The position numbers and the translations under genes are program-made. From Antedon bifida (lineage: Eukaryota; Echinodermata; Crinoidea; Comatulida; Antedonidae), in contig OY727098.1 in assembly GCA_963402885.1 (NCBI GenBank), positions 21,066,717 to 21,130,716 on the forward strand: a stretch of 64,000 bases of DNA. The letters are read 5' to 3'. Below, piece after piece: positions 34,401-61,602 of the stretch (positions are counted from its first letter, which is position 1; every line of letters begins with the position of its first letter). The notes beneath the pieces were generated by a model. The model was not told the DNA's origin and did not search any database. It saw nothing but the letters and a program-made list of their open reading frames with translations.

Positions 34401-36690
34401 GTCAGTATTATTAGTTGGGTTTAATTGTAGTATTGTTAAGCTGCTGCAGTGTTATACAGTATTTATCGAAAAAATACCCATGATTACATTGTAGTTGTAA
34501 TGAAGCATTCATTATCACTTCACTTGATAATTGTATTGATCCGTATGATCATTAACTACGCGTTTAGGATTCATCTAATGCTTGAACACGAGGCCTCCTC
34601 AACACATCTTTAGAACACATTGAATAATTAATGTTGAGAGGAAATTGTCTGACTTTCTTGTCTGAGGCTATTCAGTAATGATGATAGTAAAGTTCCTTAA
34701 AACAAAGATGTAATTAATTCTATGCTGTCTGGCAGATGATCAAGTGTTTTTAAATGTCGTTATTCAAATTTGTGTTTGTTGAAGGCTGCATTAAATGTAC
34801 TGTAGTAATTGTTGAAACTGTGTATACCTAATGCGTTAAGTTTTTAATTTTTGTTAACGTTTACTGTATAATAATTATTATTGATAATGGTATGCGTGTA
34901 TATTAAAACAATGGCATGTACTGAACAATTCTCTGACCATAAATTAATTTACGACTTTAAAACGTTCACACTTGGCAATCACTGTCTCTATTCACAGTGT
35001 AAATTAAAGGGAACATCCAACATAACTTATTACATTCAAGAATAATATTTTGCAACTTTGCCATTATATCTGTTTGGTAATTATATTTCTTTCTCCATTT
35101 GAAGCTTTCCATTTGACAATATTTTCATTGCTGTTCATTTCAAATTATTGATACATGTAATAATAAAGGCTGACATTGAGGACTTCTCTTTTTTTGGGTT
35201 TATCACACATTGGAGGATAGGTTAACTGTCTAAACAGAGTAGACTATGAGAAGATTCATCAATGTATGACTCCATCATCAAATCATGTTTACAGTACATT
35301 AACCCACTATTTGTCATTTTATATCAAATTAATTATTAGTTAAGCTAAATACACTACTGTATCTATTACTGGTGTTACAATAAATTTAGCTTTTGCAACA
35401 TCAATATAAGATTATGGTATGTCCTTAAATATAGGAATCGATATTGTCAAATTCCAGACCCTGATAATGTAGGGACTTGTTACTGTCATTGTCAATGTCA
35501 ACTACAGTACTACAGTATGTGGCAAAAAAAACCCTACAATCAGTAAACATCTTGTGTTCCATAAACAGCAATTCATATAAGGGTTTGTCTTCTATTGGAC
35601 AGAGCCTATTCCAGAGGCAAAGGTGTACACTTACTGTTAGTGTTACAATTTAACTCACTTTCTGCATTTACTGTACTTGGGCATGCTAATATATTACATT
35701 ATATTTACGTGTATATTTAACTGCATGCATTCATCAGCATTGTTTTCATTTCTGAAATGCGTTTCTGAAGCAATATTTTCAAAAATCATCTATTTATATA
35801 TAAAATGTTTTGAATTAATGTAAATAAAAACAAAAACATTATTTATTTATAATTATATACTTTCATTTGCAGCTACATCAGCATGTGTATCATTAGCTTC
35901 TTTAGCATGGGCTTTAGAAGCGTATCACAAAGCTCTACGTGAAGCCCGAAGTGACAAACAAAACGTGGGATACATTGCATTGACAGTACGTATCATATGG
36001 AGGTTATTTGTCGTGGCATCTCGTGTAATCTCACTCGGTTTATTTGCATCTGAATACGGATGGGGCGTGTTTATCGTAGTTGGCGTACATTGGGTTTACA
36101 TGACAGTGTGGCTTATACACCAGAAGACGGATTTCTGTCCAACTCGATTCGAGGAAATTTTGTTTGATACTGTTATAGGTATAATATATTTATTCTCTTA
36201 CTTTAACATGAAAGAGGGCCAAACCAGATTTAGAATGTTATCTTTTTATATTATTATGTTTATAGAAAATTCAATAATGTTTGCTTTGTGGTACTACAAT
36301 GGCGGTAAAAAATTAATGTATGGTCTGCCAGCATTGATATTTGTTTGGGGTGGGTTTTTCTTTGGCATTGTTGTGATGCTTTTTTACTATCGATGTCTAC
36401 ATCCAAACCAGAGTATTAGGATGTGTGGAAAGGGGGCAGAAGTGGAGGAGGATGAACCAGATTGCGGCCAAGTATTAAAGTCTGAATCGGAACATTCTAA
36501 CGAGAATGACATTGAAAGGGCAAGCCAAGAGGGTAGCAACTCTAGACTCGATGAGTCAAGCATTGAGAAGAAAGCTGCGGAAAAATCTGTAGATGAAGGA
36601 AACTTATTCTCTGCTAAAGGTCGAAGGTACTTATATTGGGAGATTGGTATGTACATCAATGATACAAAGGCACCAGAAACAAGACTATAA
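31423..36690 (+). CDS. XK-related membrane protein (XKR4/6/7 type)
   Basis: Three exons join in phase: 31423-31844, 33009-33193, 35873-36690 (474 residues). The XK family fold is clear: DALFIFGGMWTYIADLVTDV (first helix), LSLRWFVTDD, VLQLGAVNRYIRTL, MVYEYRDVTMLRLIEAYTES followed by APQLVLQLYI, then SLASLAWALEAYHKALR, FDTVIGIIYLFSYFNMKEGQ, and a last helix before YRCLHPN. These blocks align with vertebrate XKR4/6/7. Several XKR proteins (XKR4, 8, 9) are caspase-activated phospholipid scramblases at the plasma membrane; scramblase activity here is inference. The C-terminal tail (about 380-474) is polar and acidic, with Asp residues that could hold a caspase site, but none is certain. Intron 1 contains a LINE tail and a 40-bp minisatellite. 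AATAAA occurs at 36787, about 95 bp after the stop. Confidence 0.9.
31925..32215 (+). mobile_element. LINE fragment in XKR intron 1
   Basis: A short frame reads AGPKLWNDLPVKIKL, the common end of non-LTR reverse-transcriptase proteins. It is followed by a 3' UTR with GGGGCCCTCATGAGACAAGC, GTGCGGGCCCC, TGTCAAATAAC and an AATGAATGAATGA tail. The tail family is shared with 21225-21335 (opposite strand). Confidence 0.75.
32232..32674. repeat. 40-bp minisatellite with 80-bp higher-order units
   Basis: About eleven copies of a 40-bp unit (ACACCTCTAGTACACAATTT, AAGGATACACAATGCAGCAT). From 32441 on, units alternate between a TCTAATACACAATTTAAGGA/TACACAATGC form and a TCTAGTACACAATTGAAGGA/TACATAATGC form. 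This shows that a dimer was amplified later. It starts 17 bp after the LINE fragment in XKR intron 1. Confidence 0.95.
33478..33655. repeat. C-rich minisatellite inside a GGATCCAG element
   Basis: Tandem CCCCGCCCCATCTCCTCT-like units of about 16-22 bp, almost free of G except in CCCCGCC. On the minus strand it is G-rich with regular GGGG runs. It is flanked by GATCCAGGGGG (about 33382) and TCTGGATCCGCCGCTG (about 33656), which look like degraded transposon ends. It lies in XKR intron 2. Confidence 0.9.
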
Positions 36691-37575
36691 TAATGGTACA
36701 AAGAAGTACACATAGAAGTATACATTTTTTTGCAAACTGCATATACTGTATAACAATTTATCCATTTAAGTTTGAAATCAAAAAGAATAAAAAATATACT
36801 ATTTTATTATTTCCCATTGTTGCTGCTGTTTGGGGAGGGCATGCAGTATGTACTTATTAAATGGGTGGTGATTTTATAAAGGGATGTGAAAGTTATGAGG
36901 TTTAATGTTGAATTAAATTCCGAATACTATTATGAGTACAGTGCTGCTCAAATATATATATCTCTTTAGTATGTGTAATTCTGTACAGAGTGTATGCTGC
37001 AAGCAATAATACAAATATCATATATTATTTTTGTACCCTTTATTTAATATCAAGAAGATACAGTAATTATCAGCACATTTGAAATCATGGCAAATAATTA
37101 TTAATAAGTTTTAACCTTTATTCAACTTTTCTTCCATTTTTATTCAAAAACATTTTAATTGTCAATTTGTAGATGTAAATTTAAGTTAAATATACATGTA
37201 AGTATTAAACAACAATAGGATTGCATAGAAAATGTATTTAACTCTGTACAGTAGAATAGAATTAAGTGTCAAAATTATTTTACATTTTAACGTTGTATCC
37301 AGTGCCTAGACGTGCTGTACTTATTCATTTATTTGAACTCAATATCTATTTAAAAAAGCATATTATTTTGTATAAATATTGGTCTTCACTCAAAATTACA
37401 AATCAATGGTAGTCCTCCAAGGTTGTAATGTTTCCTAGCTGTACTTAATTTAAATCAAAAACCTTTAAAAAACATATTGCATTTACCATCATATTTCTTC
37501 AGGTACCGTATATTATTTATATATAATATGTATATATTTGTATTTATTTTTATTTTGTTATGCAGAAAAGCAATA

Positions 37576-38128
37576 TTAAAGATGTATTGTCCCTTTGTCA
37601 AATTCCAAAAAAATAAAAAATTAAAGATTTCGAAAAAAAGTGGCTCATTTTGAAGTATCATAATAGTTATTAACTTTCACCAAAAATTAGTCGAAAAAAA
37701 AATCATTTAACTGAAATACAGACGTTTTTTGGTTCAAAAAATAACTTTGACTTCCAGTCAAAGTTTTCAATCAAAACATACCTCATAATGCAACGCGCTT
37801 ATTTGGCTACTCTGTATGCATACTCATAAAACTTCCTCGCGATCTGTGTGAAAACACCTTCTCAACCGTGAAGAGTTGTAAACAATCCTAATTAGCATCA
37901 TGCATAATGTATACTCGTGGTTTGAAATCTTTGTTTACTTTCACTCGCGACGATTTTCCAGACGAAATGTAATTAATTAATTTAGCTTTTAATTACGTAA
38001 AATTGTTGTTTTGACTCAAATTTTCGACTTAAAGTGAATAACTTTAATATTACTTTGATATGGCCAATTTAAATTTAGAATATTTTGACCTTCATTTTTT
38101 TGTGTTTCAAGGGACAATACATCTTTAA
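37576..38128. mobile_element. MITE, 553 bp, TTAAAGATGTATTGTCCC termini
   Basis: TTAAAGATGTATTGTCCCTT at the left is exactly inverted at the right (AAGGGACAATACATCTTTAA). The interior has CATAATAGTTATTAACTTTC and CCAAAAATTAGTCGAAAAAA, which also occur in diverged form in the 29822-30402 element. No coding capacity. Confidence 0.85.
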
Positions 38129-38274
38129 TTAAACTGCAAAATTGTCAGAATGTGGCCCTTAATATAAATTCCAGGAGTTTATGTATTTAATTGCTTCATT
38201 TTTAGAATTCATTTAATAACTCGCAAGCTCCTCCACTCAGTAAAAAAAAGGGCATATCACATATTAACCTAATA

Positions 38275-38411
38275 AGCTCTGTCTACACAAATCAAATGTG
38301 ATGTGCCCATATACTGTATGGACATGATGATGTCATACAGGTATCACTACCATATTTGGGCACATCACACTTTCTTTTATCAAACTAGTTTGATAGTGTA
38401 GACAGTGATAT
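38275..38411. mobile_element. Short palindromic element (CTGTCTACAC termini)
   Basis: The left arm CTGTCTACACAAATCAAATG, TGATGTGCCCATAT faces the right arm ATATTTGGGCACATCACACT and GTGTAGACAG. Length about 137 bp, largely foldback, with an extra TCAAACTAGTTTGA palindrome. Confidence 0.7.
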
Positions 38412-38797
38412 AGATTGCTCAAAACAGCTGATGGGTATAGAGTTTCCTTGTACTTTTTACAAAACTGATGTCCATTTTGTGACCCCATAAGGCAAATACA
38501 ACCATGGATTAAAACATTCACCATACAGTAGAAAAATACCAGTATAACGGTAACAGATTTCCAAGCATCTTAAAGTGATGTTTCCTGGTGAAAAATATAA
38601 TAGTGTTTTACCATGTTAACATTAATATTGCATTCATGGATCAACTGTTGTCCTCTCCATGAACTATGGTTTTTTTCTATAAAAGTACTATTATTTGTGT
38701 TCTGTCTCATTGTCTTATTCTTAAAGCATAGCATTAAATATGTTTATTGAAGCCGATTCACGTTTCCATTGTTTCTGTTATTTAGTTGAGTCAGATG

Positions 38798-54733
<15,936 letters not shown>

Positions 54734-55379
54734 CTTCAATTATAATATGCGTTCATTTCCTCCTTCCATCTCCATCATGCGGCGCGCGCGCGCCCCCACC
54801 TAAAAAACTTTTTTTAAATATTTTTATATAGCGCCCTCTTACTAAAAAAAGAGACAAACTTTTATCCAATCAGATGATCGGATCGAATTTACCGTTCGAG
54901 CTAGCTAGATAAGTTTAATTTTTTTATTCCAAGATTTTTTTTTACATGTCCAATTCCCAGCAAATTTATTTTGTGGAAATCACATACCGGGCTAAAGAAA
55001 AGAGACGCTTGATCAGTTTTTAAAATATTTTTTCAATGCTTTGCGACTTTTCGGTAGAAATTTGAAATCCCAAAAGGAGCATTTAAGAGCAATATACCTA
55101 ATAGTGGATTTTGTCTTCATGAAAGTAAATTTTGTAATTTGTGCTGCTATTAATAGTAAACGAATAATGATAACTGAAACATTCAGCATTCATTTAATTA
55201 GTGTGAAATGGTAACAAAAACAACATGATATTAGAAAATTCACAAATAAGTCTTATATAAAACATTCAACTAATGTGAAAAGTCATACATTTATTAAAAT
55301 AAAAATATAAACTATAATACATTGTTATGAAGAAAATGAAACAGAAATGAAATTATTTTAGTTATCAATGTATTAATAC

Positions 55380-55458
55380 CTGGATGGTATACGCTTCTAT
55401 CACAAAGTTGTTCATTAGACGAGAGAAGTGCGTGTACAAAAGTCTCCAGATTTTTTTT
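55380..55458 (-). pseudogene. Stray exon-like copy of arrestin-domain exon 5
   Basis: The 42 bases covering the exon 3' end, donor and start of the intron match the true exon 5 boundary (57687) with about two changes: D-R-S-(V/I)-Y-H-P then GTATTAATACATTGA. Upstream, the copy stays open for 26 codons back to an AG (55459-55460), phase 0 to 1, just like the true exon. The upstream residues do not resemble the real exon. It lies after the gene's stop codon, so it is probably a partial duplication. Confidence 0.5.
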
Positions 55459-55521
55459 CTATACAATCATATTGACACCGCATATATGTTAGTTTTAAAG
55501 TATATACATTAAAGAAACAGT

Positions 55522-55538
55522 GGGGGGGGGGGGGGGGA
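55522..55538. repeat. Poly-G homopolymer
   Basis: An uninterrupted run of about 17 G on the plus strand, rare in this AT-rich sequence. The length is probably unstable and prone to sequencing error. Confidence 0.85.
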
Positions 55539-55614
55539 ATGCAAAATGAGCTATTTTTGTGGAATTCCATGTTAATAGTTTATGGTAGATTTGTGTTCCT
55601 CGGGTCCGTTTATT

Positions 55615-58600
55615 TCACAAACCAACTGGCGGATAGTAGCAGTACATAGGAATGTACGAGGAGGTTTCGAATGTTTTTTTATCTTCTGGTAATAAAGTCC
55701 GACCAAACACCGATTTCCCGTAATTTGGAACAGGTCCTGCAAACACAATGTCAATACAGAATTATTTATTTTGGCGATTTCTATATCTGTCGATTCTTAA
55801 TCAACTATACAACTAGTACTGTACTTATTATTATATTATGTACTTATACTATTCGACTAGTTATTATTGATAAGAAAAGCACTTATTTACATTGATACAC
55901 ACAACACATTTGTGAAATGTATTCATACACGAAGAAAAAAACAATATATAAACAAATTAATTAATAAATCGTTTTTGTTTTACTGGATAACTGATAATGG
56001 TAGACTTCCAGTAATAGCGCCTAATAGGACTACAAACATTAGGTAAGGTACATAAAATAAAGCAATAAAAAAACTTACGTCCAAGACAGTTTAACAGAAA
56101 AACTTGTCAGTTGCCAGTTATCGTCAACTGTCTTGAAGTACGGTAAGTTTTATTATTGGTTTATTTATGAACATTAACTTATTACTATTATTGTTATTTG
56201 AAACCAAATAACATTTCACACTTCGGGCCTACAAACTTTTATATGTTATAAGTGAATTAGGTTTTTGTTGTATAGAGATCTTACCGCAGTAATAGCTAAA
56301 TCCACCAAACGACTTTGTTTGAACTTGTGATGATTGTATCTGAAGCGGGATGCTCAGTTTCCTTTCTTTGTTGTCCCCGATGTTAAGTATCATCTAAAGT
56401 AACAAAAATAGTTAAGAGTCTGTAATTTACAAGGATTAAATACCGATCTGTTTGTAAACAAATATACACACAAGCGTTTAAAAACATCCACCAATCACTT
56501 TCCCCGTCCCAGATATTATTTGTCGTCCAACAGTACAAAATTTCCCAAAATATATTCAATGAATAACCTAAATGAAAACAATTTGCTCAAGCAATAATAG
56601 CCTGGAAATATTTTATCAACAGGGACCACACTTCGAGGAATTGGATCTTCTCCACCATCAAGTTAAACGCTACAGTGTGTTGAGCTTTAGTCGGAGGATC
56701 ATCAACTTTAATTTAACTTTTCAACCAACAATCTGTGAAAGGCATATAATTATCCTTTAATAAAAAACAACATAGAACAATGTTCAAATTGAAAAATAAA
56801 TAAATAAAGACAAATTTGAATCCCAGTTGCCCAGCCCCATACCTCTAACAAACTAGGGGAAAAAAGTGCGTTTGCGAAAGAGCAATGGAAAGTTCTTGAT
56901 CTTTTTACAAATGGAAACACATACCTCAATGGCATAGTGTATATCTATGAGCCGACTAGTGCTTGATGGAGGAATTGGTGGGATCATAAGTGAACTATTT
57001 GTCCACTTCTTTGTTTCCATTCCTTCAACGTCACTTACAGCTTTACAATCGACTGCTCTTTCTTCACTTCTATCACCATTTTCTCCGTGGTACACTACTT
57101 GTTGGTAAACGCAAATTTTTCCCGTGATTGTTTCTTTTGAATTGTTTTTTATCTCTCCGCTGAACAGAATGGAATCACCTAAAAAAACGAGAGTATATTA
57201 ACAGTACTCGAACAAAGTGAAAAGTCTGAAATCTCGATCCATACTAAAAATTATGAAGATTTGTAGGTCGGTCGGTTGGTCGGTCGGTAAACAAAATAAA
57301 AAATAAATAAAATTTGAGCACGCGACTGCAGCCATGTATATGGCCTTGTTTAGAAAATGAAACTCACACAAGTCGTTATTAAATAAATACGACAATGTAC
57401 AGTATGTAACAAATATACATTATGATGCAGTGGTTCAATGTAGTTGTCATACCCAGCAAGTTAATATTGTTTAGAATGTGTACATATAGGTCCTACCCAA
57501 TATGTTACAATCATTATTTGTCGCGACTCTACAGCTCACTATGTCGGTCGGTCGGTCGGTTGGTTGGTCGGTCGGTCGGTCGGTAAATACTAACTTGAGT
57601 ACGCGACTGCAGCCATCTATATGACCTTGTTATACACAAGCATCTACAGATATAATTATTTATATTAGTTTTCAATGTATTAATACCTGGATGGTATATG
57701 CTTCTATCAGTGGTGAAACTGTAAAACACTTTCCTTCTTCCTGGAAAACATGGACAGACTCTAAATGAGTTTGGTTTTGATTTAGTCACAGATTCCTATT
57801 TTAAAGAATTAAGAAGTTATCTTCTTGAATGAAGTAATCGTCATTGTTTGTCTGATTTACTAACTTTACTAACTTAAACTTCTTTTTTTTTTAATTTTAA
57901 TTTTTATTACAATACTTTTTGTTACAATGTAATAATATGTACAATGTTTACGAAATAAAGAATGAATTGAACAGACGTTTTCCTATATACTGTGAAATCC
58001 TACTGGTTTGAATTGTATCTTACTTCTGAGTTAAGCGTATTAATTGCGTTCAATATATTACTTACTAAATATGTTTCATCATCGAATGTTATCGCGTGGC
58101 TTGCAACGGTAAATGGTAGTTGTGCTTTTTTCTTGAATTCAAATCGTGTAGGTTCAAGCGAAGCTTCTAGCCAATATCGAGTAAACCCCATAGACCCTTC
58201 GAATGTTGTCGGAAGTGACCTAGAGGATATACATTTTTACAAATGGTTATTCATTTGGATCTATTGATCTATTTTAAACACTTATTTAAGATAACCAAGA
58301 ATATCCTTTGTCATCAACTTTTATTTATTATAATAATTATTATGTTATAAATTAATGTGCTTTATGTTCATATAATATATATTTATTCAAATAGGCATGC
58401 AATATTGTATATTGAACTTACTCGTGTGGAATTTGGAATTCAAATCTGATTTCATTTCTACCAATAGGCATTTTTTTCTTTCCTCCGCCTAAAAAATATA
58501 AAGATATATAAACACATAAACTAAAAGCAAATGATAATAGATAAGAAATGAATAAATAGAAAAAGAAGGGTTGTAAATAACGAATACATCGATTACGTAT

Positions 58601-59584
58601 ATTGCCGGCCTACACCAGAACCACCTACCACCTCACTCTTCTCATGTATACATTATGGGAGTATGTTTCCATACGTGTTTGATCCAAAATGGCTGGGGTA
58701 ATAATGTTCAGCGCTTAGAGGTTTCATTACATTAGGCGCTATATAAATCCAGGATATTATTATTATTATTATTATTATTACATAACAACAACGCTAAGTT
58801 ATAAAAGTGAATGTATTTGTATTACTGATAGGCATACTTACGCTTTCCTCCCCAAAGTATTTGATTATCCCGGAAATGCCATTCATCCGGGTCATACTCC
58901 TCTTCCTCATCCTCATCATCTTCCTCTTCACATTCACCATCTTCTTTTTTCTCTGGTTGTTTTTTCACCTTTTCTTTGCTTTTCTTGGATTTTTGTATTT
59001 TGCTTTTCTTAGTGACATCCTCCTCTTCATCGGTGTCATCGTCTTCTTCATCACTTACGTCACACATTGCATTATCATATTCACTGTCAAGAGTTGTTCT
59101 CTAATTCAAGAAATAAAAAGTAGTCAGCTTTAAACAGTGTTTATTAGGTTGCACAAATCAAAGAAGTAGTCCAGTAAGGTTGGGTTATTTCAATGTATAT
59201 TCTTTTAGTGTTGACCAACTCACAATTACTTTTAATAAAACACTTCTTAGGCATATCCTACATGACTGTAATTGAAATAAGGCTCTCGTGAAGGCATATT
59301 GTCCGTGTACAACTTACATAATTCACTTCTATTTATCTCCCCACCCCGGCCAGAAAATGTATGAACTATAGGGCCTAGAGTTTAACGTAGGCCTATCACA
59401 ACAATAGTTAAATTCTTACCACAGATGTCTTCCCACAAATGTCAATCTCCAGCTTTGAAATCTTTGAAGGCTCGTTTAGGTGTACCACGACTACTCCACA
59501 AATAGTATCACCTGGTCCAAAAACATTCTCTCCAGCAGCAGTGCGTCTATCAATTATAATTTTAAAATCGCGTATTTTTCCCAT
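55615..59584 (-). CDS. Arrestin domain-containing protein with acidic/basic insert
   Basis: Eight exons join in phase: 59584-59420, 59100-58842, 58488-58422, 58219-58066, 57795-57687, 57178-56925, 56393-56285, 55736-55615 (412 residues). The N-arrestin part has IRDFKIIIDRRTAAGENVFG, PGDTICGVVVVHL, RFEFQIP and LPTTFEGSMGFTRYWLEA. The C-arrestin part has DSILFSGEIKNNSKETITGK and SLMIPPIPPSS. The family (ARRDC/TXNIP alpha-arrestins) links membrane cargo to ubiquitin ligases and trafficking. Exon 2 inserts about 70 residues rich in Glu/Asp and Lys (DEEDDDTDEEEDV, then KKSKIQKSKKSKEK, then EEEDDEDEEEE) into the N-domain; this is unusual. No clear PPxY was seen; the tail ends YYPPVGL. Tandem with the paralogue at 61603. 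Confidence 0.9.
57253..57365. repeat. (CGGT)n block with conserved flank, copy 1
   Basis: GGTCGGTCGGTTGGTCGGTCGG followed by GAGCACGCGACTGCAGCCAT and TATATGGCCTTGTT. Lies in intron 5 of the arrestin-domain gene; the same arrangement recurs at 57540. Confidence 0.8.
57540..57640. repeat. (CGGT)n block with conserved flank, copy 2
   Basis: A longer CGGT/TGGT tract followed by GAGTACGCGACTGCAGCCAT and TATATGACCTTGTT. It is a direct repeat of 57253-57365, about 285 bp away, so the unit is a dispersed element or local duplication. Confidence 0.8.
57895..57972 (+). mobile_element. Retroelement 3' tail
   Basis: TTGTTACAATGTAATAATAT, then ACGAAATAAAGAATGAATTG ends like the 19190 tail (AAATAAAGAATGAATGA). 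Only the extreme 3' end is present; intron 4 of the arrestin-domain gene. Confidence 0.45.
58705..58790 (+). mobile_element. Retroelement 3' end with (ATT)n tail
   Basis: TTCAGCGCTTAGAGGTTTCA, then TTAGGCGCTATATAAATCCA followed by an ATT run. This GCGCTATATAAATCC-(ATT)n ending is a common LINE/SINE terminus. A related end is visible at 1925-1990. Confidence 0.65.
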
Positions 59585-61602
59585 GCTGTTTTGCGTGTTT
59601 TGGTTGTTGACATTCCAGTGTTACTTATAGGCTGAAAGCAGGACTATTATAAATAATGAATGCAATGGAGTGTTAAGTAACTTTATTGTTCGTTGCACCC
59701 ACACTTGTCTGCACGTCAATGTCGTATCGTACAAAAGCGTGTGGTAGAGAACGCGATTCTTCAATTGATAAGTTAAAGTTTTCTTACGCCCTCAAAATTC
59801 CTATCCTGGTTTCATTTTATAACAGCTTGATCACAACGTCACGAATAAAATTCCACTAACGCCTTTCCATTTTACGTGGGTCTTTGCAAAGGGTCGTTCA
59901 GACTGAGTTACCCGCCAATCTTCACCGAACGATTACCGTTAATTCTGGTTGGCAGGGACCAATTTGAAATAATGCATTACATCACTAAGTATGATGCGAT
60001 ACTATTGTAATAAAAAAGTGTTGTATTATATTGCCTTATAAAAATAATTATTATTAAAAAGTATTTTATATAGTTGTATAATACAGATATTTAATATAAT
60101 ACACAGTTGTCAGAGTTAAAACAGATGTCAAAGGTCGTAAAGCTTTTGTATAACGATATTAATTCAATAGACATATTGCTCCAATCTGTGCTGAAATATT
60201 ATAATCAGCCCTTCAAGGTAAAGTCAAGATTTGGCCACTTCTGCGAATCAACTTCTCGCGATTAATTGATAACGTCGTATTTTTTTCCTATGTTCTTTTA
60301 AACAAAATCGTTTATTCATATTGGAATATACATGGACGATTTGTTTTTGTATTTACCAGATGATGAGGATTAGTTTGAGATATCGAGTACAAATGGTTTA
60401 CACAATCCCTCCCACTCAAAAATACTATAGTTTTGTCAAAGTTGGCAATAATTCACGATCAGTTTGAGAGTCTCATTTTATTGTATTTGATATTAAATTA
60501 TATATTTACATGCATTTACATAAAGTATAATTAGGATATATGCCTATGGTAAATAAGAACATGGGCTGTTAGTTACAACACTGGTTTATGCAATCCATCT
60601 TCTTACAAACACGCACTAGTTTGACCAAAATTAGAAATATGCCTAATCAACGAATCATCATTTCAAAGAATCTCTTTTTTATAATAAATATTTAATTGAC
60701 ATAAATTGATATAATATTATTTACACGCAATTAGCTTAAATAGAACATACAAACGAAATCAATGAATTAATAGAATAAAGCAATATATTATGTATAATGG
60801 TAAATGATAGAAACTAGTTTATTTACGCTTAACAGCCACCAACAAGAACACTTTCCATTTCGTATATTGTGAAATACCTTACATCCAGATACACGAGATT
60901 GGAATATGCATGTATACGTACAAAATAACAAACCAATACTTTATAACATGTTCAATATGATTTATACATTTTGATACCGGTAACTATTAGATCAACAAAA
61001 TAAACAACAATACAATTTTTCAACTGGGTTATCGACAATAGAATAGATTGTAATTTTACTCGTCCGTGGAATTGTCGTAGGCTCCTGTAATTCAATCAAC
61101 AAGAGAGGGGATTTATAAAATAAGCCGGCCTTGTGCATAGCTAACAAAATGAAACTAGTTGTTTGCACGCAACAAAAATGTTTGATAAAAAGCAGAATCG
61201 ATTTGAATAAAACTGAAATATTTATGGAATGTGGTTTAATAAAAAGAATTATTATATTATTAAATCATACCAGTAAAGTATTATATGAACTTGCATAGCT
61301 TACAGTATAACCAACCTTAGTGGTTTTTAGCCGTTTGTATATAAGTGTATATGTATAATCTATAATAATCATGAATTATTGAAGTAAGTACTCACATTAC
61401 ATAGGCTACTATTTTGCACCAGATACATGTACGGTAATATCTAGTGACAATACACATGTGGATGTATGTTACAAACAGAATTTATCGAAGGACTTGCAAC
61501 ATTTTACCATTTATTAGCACATCGAGTATAAATGGTAATAAAACCTGAATTGCATTGATATCAAATCATCAAATTACATTCTTTTACACCCATACTGTTC
61601 TT
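59585..61602. other. Intergenic region between tandem arrestin-domain genes
   Basis: About 2 kb containing the promoter of the downstream gene and the 3' end of the upstream one. No coding frame, repeat array or RNA gene was recognised. Confidence 0.5.

Larger units (their letters stand above)
36691..38797. other. Intergenic region between convergent XKR and guanylyl cyclase genes
   Basis: About 2.1 kb with both 3' ends. It holds two non-autonomous elements (37576-38128 and 38275-38411). No additional gene was recognised. Confidence 0.55.
54734..55614. other. Cyclase promoter region and 3' flank of arrestin-domain gene
   Basis: A GC run GCGCGCGCGCGC-like block lies about 50 bp upstream of the cyclase ATG (54780-54793) and may be promoter-proximal. 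The rest is AT-rich. It includes the exon-like duplicate at 55380-55458 and a G homopolymer at 55522-55538. Confidence 0.4.

Noticed and set aside
58807..59133. 108-codon plus-strand frame rich in Phe, Leu and Ile
   Set aside because: It is the antisense shadow of the acidic/basic arrestin-domain exon (GAA/GAT read as TTC/ATC), so its membrane-like look is an artefact.
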